A stretch of DNA of 48,466 bases from Psychrobacter proteolyticus (GTDB lineage Bacteria > Pseudomonadota > Gammaproteobacteria > Pseudomonadales > Moraxellaceae), in assembly GCF_003350005.1 (NCBI RefSeq), contig NZ_QLKS01000008.1:1-48466 (forward strand), written 5' to 3'. Positions 35,893 to 43,917 of this stretch are shown piece after piece. Below the pieces are notes generated by a model that was not told the DNA's origin, searched no databases, and was given only the letters and a program-made list of their open reading frames with translations. Position 1 is the stretch's first letter; each line of letters starts with the position of its first letter. The translations under genes were made by a program, and so were the position numbers.

Positions 35893-37215
35893 ATGACTAC
35901 TAGCTCCATGCCCCAGATCAACCCTGAATACGTCCATTGGTTCCGTAACTCTGCACCCTACATTAATACCCATCGCGGCAAAACTTTCGTGATCATGTTT
36001 GGTGGTGAAGCGGTCAATCATGCGAACTTCAGCACACTTATTCATGATTTTGCCTTGTTGCATAGCTTGGGTATCAAGCTGGTACTGGTACACGGGGCAC
36101 GACCGCAAATCGAAAAGAACTTAAAAGACGCTAACATCGAATCTCCACTACATCAAGACATACGTATTACGCCACGTGTAGCGATGCCATCTATCTTACA
36201 AGCCGTTGGTGCTATTCGTTTACAGATTGAAGCTCAGCTATCAATGGGGCTGGCCAACTCTCCGATGTATGGTTCACGTATCGATGCGATATCGGGTAAC
36301 TTCGTGACAGCGCGCCCATACGGTATCCGTGAAGGTATTGATTACCAAATGACGGGTGAAGTGCGTTCTATCGATGTGGAAGCCATCAAAAACAACCTAC
36401 TTCATGACCATATCGTTGTTTTAGGCTCGATGGGCTACTCTGCGACTGGCGAAGTATTTAACTTATTAGCGGAAGATGTTGCCCTAAGCGCTGCTGTAGC
36501 ACTGGGTGCTGACAAGCTTATATTCTTAGGCGAAGAAGCGGGTATCAACGACGATGATCGTTTATTACGTGAAATGATTCCAAACGAAGTTGATCGTTTC
36601 TTACGTGATCGCGATTTAAATTGTGAAATCAATTATTTCTTAAACTGTGCAAGTTTGGCCTGTCGTCAAGGCGTTCATCGCACGCATATTATCTCGTATG
36701 CCAAAAACGGCGCATTACTAGAAGAACTATTCACACGTGATGGTTCTGGCACGCTGATTAGCCATGATCCTTATGAAGAAATTCGCCGTGCCAATATCGA
36801 TGACGTGGTTGGTCTGATTGAGCTGCTGTCACCTCTAGAAGAGCAAGGCATCTTGGTCAGTCGTTCACGCGAGCGCTTAGAGCAAGAGATTGATAACTAT
36901 AGTGTTATTGAGCGCGATGGTATGATTTTGGGCTGTGCAGCATTGCATACACTAGATTCAGAATCAGCGGAAGTTGCCTGTGTTGCCGTGCGCCCTGAGT
37001 ACCGTAGTGGTAGCCGCGGTGCAGATTTACTAGCGTTTCTAGAACAGCAAGCGCGTAGCCATGGCTTGTACAAGTTATTTGTTTTAACCACTCGTACTGC
37101 CCATTGGTTCGTTGAGCAAGGCTTCGCTGAAGTTGAAGCCAGCGCTTTACCTGAAGCACGTTTAGAAAAATACCATAACGGCCGTAACTCTAAAGTCTTT
37201 CAAAAGAATCTATAA
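35893..37215 (+). CDS. argA: Amino-acid N-acetyltransferase (N-acetylglutamate synthase)
   Basis: It makes N-acetylglutamate, the first step of arginine synthesis. The N-terminal half is an amino-acid-kinase fold (H-R-G-K-T-F-V-I-M-F-G-G-E-A-V, then L-V-H-G-A-R-P-Q-I) acting as the arginine-sensing regulatory domain. The C-terminal GNAT half (about 290-440) has V-A-C-V-A-V-R-P-E-Y-R-S-G-S-R-G with the acetyl-CoA loop and LTTRTAHWFVEQGF. 440 residues matches E. coli ArgA (443). The ribosome site is weak (no purine-rich core before the ATG). A terminator follows. Confidence 0.96.
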   Translation: MTTSSMPQINPEYVHWFRNSAPYINTHRGKTFVIMFGGEAVNHANFSTLIHDFALLHSLGIKLVLVHGARPQIEKNLKDANIESPLHQDIRITPRVAMPSILQAVGAIRLQIEAQLSMGLANSPMYGSRIDAISGNFVTARPYGIREGIDYQMTGEVRSIDVEAIKNNLLHDHIVVLGSMGYSATGEVFNLLAEDVALSAAVALGADKLIFLGEEAGINDDDRLLREMIPNEVDRFLRDRDLNCEINYFLNCASLACRQGVHRTHIISYAKNGALLEELFTRDGSGTLISHDPYEEIRRANIDDVVGLIELLSPLEEQGILVSRSRERLEQEIDNYSVIERDGMILGCAALHTLDSESAEVACVAVRPEYRSGSRGADLLAFLEQQARSHGLYKLFVLTTRTAHWFVEQGFAEVEASALPEARLEKYHNGRNSKVFQKNL

Positions 37216-37279
37216 TTTATCACCAACTTGATATCGGCTTTGTAAGATCGAGATCAGTCTGAGATAAAATATTAGTCGT

Positions 37280-37313
37280 AAAAAAGCCTTCATAATTATA
37301 TGAAGGCTTTTTT
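37280..37313. terminator. Bidirectional terminator between argA and the FKBP gene
   Basis: AAAAAAGCCTTCAT and ATGAAGGCTTTTTT flank a 6-base loop. The convergent FKBP-type gene uses the same hairpin. Confidence 0.92.
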
Positions 37314-37353
37314 AGGTTAAGTATTTAAATTAAACAATATCTGCTTTAGATAC

Positions 37354-38085
37354 TTATTTTACTTTTAATAGCTCAACAGTAAAGATAAGGGTGCTGTTAG
37401 GCTCGATACCAGCGTTACCCGCTTCGCCATAAGCGATGTCTGATGGGATATAGAACTCGTATTTTCCGCCTTCTTTCATCAACTGTAGACCTTCAGTCCA
37501 GCCAGCGATTACTTGGTTTAGTGGGAACTCGATTGGCTCACCGCGCTCATAAGAGCTGTCAAATACCGTACCATCAAGCAATTTACCTTCGTAGTTTACT
37601 TCAACCACGTCAGTTGCTTTTGGTGATTTACCAGTACCTGCTTTGATAACTTTATACTGTAAACCAGACTCTGTTTGCTTCACGCCTTCTTTTTTAGCGT
37701 TTTCTGCTAAGAATGCAGTACCAGCGGCTTTATTTTCTGTCGCTTTGGTTTCCATGTCTTTAACAAACTGCTCTTCTTGCTCTTTTTGATAGTCCATCAA
37801 TACTTGTTGCATTTGCTCTTGGGTCAATGCTGATTCATTGCCTTCGTAGCCATCACGGAAGCCTTTTTCAAAAGTATTTAGGTCTAGATCTTTGACAGCG
37901 TCTTTATTGCCTTCTGCCATCATGAAACCTAAGCTATAACCTACTTTTTCACTAGCTGAGCTTTGTTCAGTAATGGAAACGCTTTGAGCGGCTGTCTCTT
38001 GATTGCCATTGTTGGTGCTACAGCCTGTTACTAACAACATAGCGCTAGCAAGTGCACTAACGCCTAAAGTAGTGATTTTTTTCAT
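37354..38085 (-). CDS. FKBP-type peptidyl-prolyl isomerase, Mip-like lipoprotein
   Basis: A 243-residue proline isomerase and periplasmic folding factor. A lipoprotein signal ends L-V-T-G-C (Cys22). The N-terminal helical dimerisation domain (about 45-130) has K-V-G-Y-S-L-G-F-M-M and a long charged helix. The C-terminal FKBP domain shows G-L-Q-Y-K-V-I-K-A-G-T-G, V-E-V-N-Y-E-G-K-L-L-D-G-T-V-F-D-S-S and the F-P-L-N-Q-V-I-A-G-W-T-E-G-L active-site stretch. It is the FkpA/FklB/Mip type. It stands alone. Confidence 0.94.
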   Translation of the reverse strand: MKKITTLGVSALASAMLLVTGCSTNNGNQETAAQSVSITEQSSASEKVGYSLGFMMAEGNKDAVKDLDLNTFEKGFRDGYEGNESALTQEQMQQVLMDYQKEQEEQFVKDMETKATENKAAGTAFLAENAKKEGVKQTESGLQYKVIKAGTGKSPKATDVVEVNYEGKLLDGTVFDSSYERGEPIEFPLNQVIAGWTEGLQLMKEGGKYEFYIPSDIAYGEAGNAGIEPNSTLIFTVELLKVK

Positions 38086-38541
38086 AAAGTACTCTCTAAT
38101 TGTAAGAATAGTGGCGAGATGTCACATTCCTCTATAATAACAAATCTTAGTTTTGGGAACCACGCTTTGCACGAAATTATCGGGCGAATGTATAGTCTAT
38201 GTTAATATCTTCTATCATAATAACAAGTTATCACACAAATATAGTAACAGGTAAAGCTTTCTGTCTTTAAATCCATCAATACATCAGCTAAGCTGAATTA
38301 GTTAAGGAGATAAGTAACCGAGCGTTAATTTTTATCAAAAATAAGCATATATCGATAGCGAAGTCACTGTAATATAAATAAGAGATACTGCTGATAAGCC
38401 TTTATGCTCAAAAACGATAATATCTCTATATAACTGATTCTAAAAATACTATTTATGACAACCATCTGTATGTCTTGCTCACTAATCGCTGTATGAACAT
38501 TGTTTTTGGCGAGTTATATAAGATGCTTCAAGGAGGATAAA
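38086..38541. other. 456-bp intergenic region, nothing supportable
   Basis: AT-rich divergent region between the FKBP gene and the MscS-related gene. It must hold both promoters. I see no ORF with a ribosome site, no strong hairpin and no tandem repeat. Confidence 0.5.
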
Positions 38542-40206
38542 ATGAACCCAATGTACACATCTTTTAACGGCTATCTCGGTGGACCTATCGGTTCCATCAT
38601 TGGCGCTATTTTGATATTCGTTATTGGTTGGCTAGTAGCCCTTGGTATCGCAGCACTGGTACGCGGCGTACTCTCTAAAGTTAATCTCAATCAGCGTATG
38701 AACTCTTCAACTGGTAAAACTTACGACCTTGAAGGGATCATTTCCAAGATTGTTTTCTGGTTTATTTTCATCATTGCTATCTCAGGCGCACTTAGCCAAT
38801 TAAACTTAAACTCTATCTCGGCACCATTCGCAAATATGGTTAATCAAGTATTGGCATTTATCCCTAATCTTATCGGCGCTATCGCACTTGGTGTGATCGG
38901 TTGGGTCGTGGCTACTGTTGCACGCACAGCGATCAACGCAGCTCTTGCAAAAACCTCTATGGATGAGCGTTTAAGTGCACAAGCTGGTGTAAAACCAATG
39001 AGCAGTACAATTGCTGATATGGTTTACTGGTTCATCTTATTGGTTGTGTTGACCATGGTACTTGGTCAATTAGAGCTTGATGGTTTGTTTGCACCACTGA
39101 CTAATATGGTCGACAAAATCTTTAGCTTCATCCCTAATATCTTGATTGCTGGTGTGGTCTTCGTCGTTGGTTATATCATTGCCAAAGTCGTACGCGGCAT
39201 TGTAACCAATCTTGTTTCTACTTTTAATGTACAAGAATTGGCATCAAAAGCAGGTTTAAGTGAGCAAAACAGCTTACCTAACATTGCAGGTTCATTAGCA
39301 TTTTTAGTGGTTATCATTCCAACCATTATTGCTGCTCTAAACGCATTAAAAATCGAAGTAATTGCTCGCCCTGCGACCAATATGCTTAATAAAATCATGG
39401 AAGCCTTGCCAAATATTTTTATGGCAGTCGCTATCCTAGTAGTAACTTTCTACGTTGTACGTATGGTTGCCAACATCATCAAAGGTCTGATTGAGAACAC
39501 TCAAATCAATCAATTACCTGCGAAAGTTGGTCTACAAGAAACCATGGGCGACAAGAAAATCTCTGACCTAGTTGGTTATGCGATTATCTTCTTCGCTATG
39601 CTGTTTGCTGCTATTGCAGCTGCTGACTTGTTAGGTTTCGAGCCTATCTCAGCGATTATCACGATGTTTATCGCATTCGGTGCGAACATCATCCTAGGCG
39701 CAATTATCCTATTTATCGGATTCTGGCTTGCCAATATTATTGCAGGTGTGGTTGAACGTTCTGAGCAAGGTTCACAATTCCTAGCAAACATCGTACGTGT
39801 ATTAATCATGGGCCTAGTATTAGCAATGGGTCTAAAAGCGATGGGTATTGCCGATTCAATCGTTAATCTAGCATTTGGTCTAACACTAGGCGCGGTAGCC
39901 GTTGCATTTGCTCTATCATTCGGTCTTGGTGGTCAAGAAGCTGCAGCACGATTCCTACGTAAAATGCAGGATAAGATGGATCATGAGCGTACTGAAGCGA
40001 AAGCAAAATCTGCGCTACAGCCAAGTTCATCAACTCAAGAAAAAGTTGCTGATTCAGTTCGTGAAAACACACCATCTGCTGCTAGCACCCCTACCACTGA
40101 TTTACGTACCGATGTAGTTGATACACCTCGTGTTGATACTAATGACATCTACAACAGTGATAACGTAATTCCTGGTAGCGGTCTTAACGACGATATTAAT
40201 GAATAA
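38542..40206 (+). CDS. MscS-related channel protein built of repeated TM-helix modules
   Basis: A 554-residue inner-membrane protein. Four or more near-identical modules repeat: a P-N-(L/I)-type turn, a helix of about 20 hydrophobic residues with a small G-W/G-Y/F-Y kink, a V-R/A-R basic turn, then a short polar loop (first at about 12-45, then about 102-135, 192-225, 281-315, 371-405). This matches the 'conserved TM helix' module linked to mechanosensitive channels, and the segment FALSFGLGGQEAAARFLRKM near 455-475 matches the MscS pore-helix/beta transition. The C-terminal about 80 residues are Ser/Thr/Asp-rich and polar. A near-perfect AAGGAGG precedes the ATG, suggesting high expression. 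Channel activity is inferred. Confidence 0.83.
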   Translation: MNPMYTSFNGYLGGPIGSIIGAILIFVIGWLVALGIAALVRGVLSKVNLNQRMNSSTGKTYDLEGIISKIVFWFIFIIAISGALSQLNLNSISAPFANMVNQVLAFIPNLIGAIALGVIGWVVATVARTAINAALAKTSMDERLSAQAGVKPMSSTIADMVYWFILLVVLTMVLGQLELDGLFAPLTNMVDKIFSFIPNILIAGVVFVVGYIIAKVVRGIVTNLVSTFNVQELASKAGLSEQNSLPNIAGSLAFLVVIIPTIIAALNALKIEVIARPATNMLNKIMEALPNIFMAVAILVVTFYVVRMVANIIKGLIENTQINQLPAKVGLQETMGDKKISDLVGYAIIFFAMLFAAIAAADLLGFEPISAIITMFIAFGANIILGAIILFIGFWLANIIAGVVERSEQGSQFLANIVRVLIMGLVLAMGLKAMGIADSIVNLAFGLTLGAVAVAFALSFGLGGQEAAARFLRKMQDKMDHERTEAKAKSALQPSSSTQEKVADSVRENTPSAASTPTTDLRTDVVDTPRVDTNDIYNSDNVIPGSGLNDDINE

Positions 40207-40233
40207 GTACTTATGATGCTTTAGTTTAGTTAC

Positions 40234-40263
40234 AAAAAAGACAGCCTAGGCTGTCTTTTTTTT
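40234..40263. terminator. Terminator after the MscS-related gene
   Basis: AAAAAAGACAGC and GCTGTCTTTTTT form a 12-bp stem around CTAG, followed by extra T. Fully symmetric, so it can also end the convergent unknown gene. Confidence 0.9.
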
Positions 40264-40350
40264 ATGTCAATAAATATATTAATAAATCTATGGGTTTTTC
40301 TATCAAAATTCTTACTATCAGAGTTTATTCAAACAATTTCACGCTACAAT

Positions 40351-41793
40351 CTACTGCTTATTTTTTCGCGCTGGAATCGTTAAGCTCATTTGTACTTGCG
40401 GTAATTTTTCTTTTTGCGCCTTCGCAGGTTTACCACTTTCCACACTACTAGCAGGTGGCGTATTTTGCTTATCTAACTCTTGTTGTTTTAGCTTTTGCAT
40501 TTGCTTAGTAAGTTGGCGCTCTCGCTGAGTCATCGCATCAACTGGCTGAATCCACAAATCAATATCGAAAAAACTCTCATCTTTCTCAGTGATAAAATCG
40601 ATACCAAGCACGACTACATGATGTAGCTCAATAATTGGCAAACGTGTGGCAACGTCCTGAGCAATCTTTGCTAGCTTTGGTTGGACAGCGGCTTTGCTAT
40701 TAGGCCCTTTTGACTCTTGACCATAAAATACCAGTACATAATGTCGTCCCAAACTTTCATAAGAATGTTGATGTACCACATAGCCCTCTTTTTGCAGCGA
40801 TGTGCTCTGTTTAGGGTGTCTATACAGCGTACGAATAAGCTCGTGACGTGAAAACAAAGACTCATCTAGCAGTTGTTGTTGCCAGTGAGCGAGCGGTACC
40901 TCTAACTGATTGCCATCATTGGATATTTGCTTTTTACTATATGTGTCTATCATCTGCATACTTAATTGGGACCATAGCGTTGCGGCCTGTTCCATATGCT
41001 GATGATACATCTGCGCAGTTGTGCTTCGGTTTTTATAAGCAAGCTTCATGGCTACAAGTGCTGAATTAGGTGCTTCTTGTACCTTACTTTTGATGAGCGC
41101 ATTGTCGACTGCAATGGCAGTGGCAAATAAATCTGGGCTTTGTAAGAACTGCTCAACCAGAGCGTCTTCTGATTCAAAGCTTGGTATGTGGTTTACGGCC
41201 GACTGCTGTAGCTGCGCTAAATGATAAGCTAAGAAACGCCATAACTCACACGGGGTTCGTACCGCTACTGCTATCGAGTACCAGTCGTCCCAACTAAAGA
41301 CTTGCAACTGCTGCATGCTTTCGCTCATGTCGACAACTAAGTCTTCTAAAAAGTAACGAACCCCAAAATTGTGTTTAAGTCGCTGTAGAGCACTGTTTTT
41401 TTCATCCTCTCTATCTCCTTGACTAAGACTACTACCTCCTCCGACAAGCTGAATATCAAAAATCAGAGCTTCATAACCAGCTAAGATATTGTCTTCATTC
41501 TGAGACGATAATGATTTGTACCACGAAAGAGCTGACTTTACCGCAGTCATACGTACAGCATCAATATCAGCTGATTCTGTATCATAGGGTAAATATAATG
41601 TCAGCTCCAACAGCTGGAGCTTGCCAAGTGGTAACTGATATTGATAGTGACGAGCGATATACTGAGCATTGTATTCATGCTCAATCGTATACATGCCTGC
41701 CAAGGTCACCGCCATAGCATCTGCTTGTAAATAACTGACTAGCTCGGTCGTCAGATAGCCCCAGTCGGGCATAGTAGTAATCGAATGGGACAC
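40351..41793 (-). CDS. Unrecognised cytoplasmic protein of about 480 residues
   Basis: No family recognised. The frame has no signal peptide or membrane segment and is mostly helical with many Gln/Leu (MSHSITTMPDWGYLTTEL start). A beta-strand-rich part near 340-420 (HYVLVFYGQES, ELHHVVVLGIDFITE, FFDIDLWIQPVDAM) precedes a highly charged Lys/Gln coiled-coil-like tail (about 420-455) and a short hydrophobic-basic end. I chose GTG at 41793, which has AAGG 9 bp upstream; the frame reaches GTG at 41832 and an ATG exists at 41772. It is monocistronic. The base composition matches its neighbours, suggesting a resident gene of the genus. Confidence 0.7.
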   Translation of the reverse strand: MSHSITTMPDWGYLTTELVSYLQADAMAVTLAGMYTIEHEYNAQYIARHYQYQLPLGKLQLLELTLYLPYDTESADIDAVRMTAVKSALSWYKSLSSQNEDNILAGYEALIFDIQLVGGGSSLSQGDREDEKNSALQRLKHNFGVRYFLEDLVVDMSESMQQLQVFSWDDWYSIAVAVRTPCELWRFLAYHLAQLQQSAVNHIPSFESEDALVEQFLQSPDLFATAIAVDNALIKSKVQEAPNSALVAMKLAYKNRSTTAQMYHQHMEQAATLWSQLSMQMIDTYSKKQISNDGNQLEVPLAHWQQQLLDESLFSRHELIRTLYRHPKQSTSLQKEGYVVHQHSYESLGRHYVLVFYGQESKGPNSKAAVQPKLAKIAQDVATRLPIIELHHVVVLGIDFITEKDESFFDIDLWIQPVDAMTQRERQLTKQMQKLKQQELDKQNTPPASSVESGKPAKAQKEKLPQVQMSLTIPARKNKQ

Positions 41794-42074
41794 AAATTCC
41801 AACCTTATATTATCGTATGGTGAATATCGCACATAACAGCACGTAATAATAACAACATCATTATCGCGTATTACAAATATCTGAATGATGCAAAATTATG
41901 CTACATAAGCACTATTATAGACAGTCGCTTTCAAAGCAATCACTTGTTATGATGATATCAAAGTCATATAGCTTGTGCATAGACTCTATAGCTATAGGCT
42001 GTACTCACGTATCTTTATCAGAAACGTTCCTCAAAATTTCAATGAGCATTATATAATAACAAGGATTTAGTATT

Positions 42075-42857
42075 ATGAAGCGTTTTAAAGAAAAAACCGT
42101 TATCGTAACTGGCGCGGGCTCAGGTATTGGTCGTGCAACTGCAATTCGTTTTGCGGCAGAAGGTGCTAGCGTCGTTTTGGTAGGACGTACTGCTAAAACG
42201 TTAGAGGAAACAGCAGAAGAGTTTCCAGAAGACCATACGTGGATTCATACAGATAACTATTTGTGTATTACTTGTGATATTAGCGTCCAGAGCCAAGTAC
42301 AAGAAATGGTCGCACGCGCTATCGACAAGTTTGGAAAAATTGATGTCTTGGTAAATAATGCTGGAAAAGCGACTCAGGGAAAAATAACAGACCTGTCTGC
42401 AGAAGACTGGCGCTCGGCCATTGATGTAAACCTAAATGGTACTTTCTACGTTTCACAAGCGGTAATGCCCCACCTAATAAGCACTAAAGGCAGTATAGTA
42501 AATGTCTCATCGCTTTCGGGAATGGGTGGAGACTGGAATATGGCTGCCTACAATGCCGCTAAAGCGGGTGTGACCAATCTAACCCGTACATTGGCGTTAG
42601 ATCACGGTCCTGATGGTGTGCGTGTCAATGCTGTCAACCCGAGCGTAACCAAGACCAATATGACAACTGCTATTCAAGACAATGACAGTAAAATAGATAA
42701 GTTTCTAGCCCGGTGTCCACTTGGGCGTTTGGCAGCACCAGAGGATATTGCCGCCGCCATTACTTTCTTAGCAAGTGATGATGCCTCTATGATTACTGGT
42801 GTGAACCTACCTGTCGACGGCGGTGTTAGTGCCTCCAACGGACAGCCCCAGTTTTAG
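42075..42857 (+). CDS. SDR family NAD(P)-dependent oxidoreductase
   Basis: A 260-residue classical short-chain dehydrogenase: T-G-A-G-S-G-I-G (12-19) cofactor loop, N-N-A-G (94-97), catalytic Ser146, Tyr159 and Lys163, and a C-terminal PVDGG segment. The substrate is unknown; similar proteins include 3-oxoacyl-ACP reductases and glucose or 3-hydroxybutyrate dehydrogenases. A long loop (EFPEDHTWIHTDNYL, 49-63) replaces the usual short turn. AAGGA lies 10 bp before the ATG, and TATAAT at about 42052 is a possible -10. A terminator follows. Confidence 0.92.
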   Translation: MKRFKEKTVIVTGAGSGIGRATAIRFAAEGASVVLVGRTAKTLEETAEEFPEDHTWIHTDNYLCITCDISVQSQVQEMVARAIDKFGKIDVLVNNAGKATQGKITDLSAEDWRSAIDVNLNGTFYVSQAVMPHLISTKGSIVNVSSLSGMGGDWNMAAYNAAKAGVTNLTRTLALDHGPDGVRVNAVNPSVTKTNMTTAIQDNDSKIDKFLARCPLGRLAAPEDIAAAITFLASDDASMITGVNLPVDGGVSASNGQPQF

Positions 42858-42894
42858 AGCTTTACACTAATAAACATCCAAATATATTACTCAA

Positions 42895-42930
42895 AAAAAG
42901 CCCGCGATATTATCATATCAAGGGCTTTTT
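42895..42930 (+). terminator. Terminator after the SDR gene
   Basis: AAAAAGCCC pairs with GGGCTTTTT and an inner GATAT pairs with ATATC around TATC; A-run and T-run flank the stem. Confidence 0.88.
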
Positions 42931-43001
42931 CAACATCAGTTATCAAAGCTTAATTGTAGGTAGTTTTGAGTCTTCGCACCTGTAACACAGTCAATGCTTA
43001 T

Positions 43002-43037
43002 AATTGAACTAATTGAACTAATTGAACTAATTGAACT
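43002..43037. repeat. Four tandem copies of a 9-bp unit
   Basis: AATTGAACT is repeated exactly four times, with a further partial AAT. It lies 20 bp after the stop of the PlsC-like gene and outside any convincing gene. Copy number may vary between strains. Confidence 0.95.
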
Positions 43038-43056
43038 AATATTTATACCATTTAGC

Positions 43057-43791
43057 TTATTCAGCTGCATTATTGATGTCTTGTAGTGGCTGCGACAAAC
43101 GCTCAAGGTGTCTTGGTAATACCCCTTTATACTGAGAATATATTTTTGGTAAATCTGCTGCGATATCACCTGTAGGATAAACCAGCGACATAAACCGTAT
43201 TTCTTTAGTATTGTAGTCCATCGCTACTGGCAAAATCGGTACACCAGCACCCACCGCTAAATAATAAAAACCTGTCTTCCACGACTCAGTATATTGCCGT
43301 GTACCCTCTGGTGATAATCCCAAAAATAATGGTTCACCAGTTTTGAACTTATCAATACTGGCTTGCAGCACAGAGCCTTTGTCACCACGATCGATAGGAA
43401 TAACCCCTATCCAATTTAATAGATGTGCAAACACAGGCACTTTAAATAGCGTGTGCTTGCCCATGATGCTGATTTTAATGTCTAATGCAAACAAACTTGG
43501 AATCGCATAAATACCATCCACATTAGAAGTATGTGGCAGAGCAAGCACTACAGCTTGTGAGATATTTGGAATCTCGCCTACCGTACGCCAACCTGCTGTT
43601 TTTAACAGCGCAGATGCAATAACAGGCGCAAACTTGTTACCACGCTTAGGAACCTTATCTCCCAAATGCTTTTTGCTAAGTTTTGGGAGTACTTTGGAGC
43701 GCGCAGGTTTAGAAGCAACAGACTTAGAACGGTTAGAAATCTTCGGTATCATGACAGCACAATATAATGAAAGGTACTGACATAATACCAT
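43057..43791 (-). CDS. 1-acyl-glycerol-3-phosphate acyltransferase family protein (PlsC-like)
   Basis: A 244-residue membrane-associated acyltransferase. The catalytic H-x4-D is H-T-S-N-V-D (about 91-96), the phosphate-binding S-P-E-G-T-R follows at about 158-163, and P-V-A-M-D-Y is late. It lacks the multiple N-terminal helices of some PlsC proteins and starts with a basic stretch (S-K-S-V-A-S-K-P-A-R-S-K). The start is uncertain: ATG at 43791 has AAAGG close by, and ATG at 43752 has no clear ribosome site but would remove 13 hydrophobic residues. It follows parE on the same strand with a 126-bp gap. Confidence 0.86.
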   Translation of the reverse strand: MVLCQYLSLYCAVMIPKISNRSKSVASKPARSKVLPKLSKKHLGDKVPKRGNKFAPVIASALLKTAGWRTVGEIPNISQAVVLALPHTSNVDGIYAIPSLFALDIKISIMGKHTLFKVPVFAHLLNWIGVIPIDRGDKGSVLQASIDKFKTGEPLFLGLSPEGTRQYTESWKTGFYYLAVGAGVPILPVAMDYNTKEIRFMSLVYPTGDIAADLPKIYSQYKGVLPRHLERLSQPLQDINNAAE

Positions 43792-43917
43792 TAAGCCTTT
43801 GTGGCTAGGCTGAATTTTGCGTGCTTTTATTATGTGATAGATCGTTTATCCATAAATATAAGTAATGACCTATTCCGATATTTTGCACACATACTTCTTT
43901 AAACTTATTGCTAAGTA

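Noticed and set aside
42936..43169. 77-residue ORF with an I-S-S repeat
   Set aside because: The repeat is only the 9-bp tandem unit read in frame, and the ORF overlaps the real acyltransferase gene.
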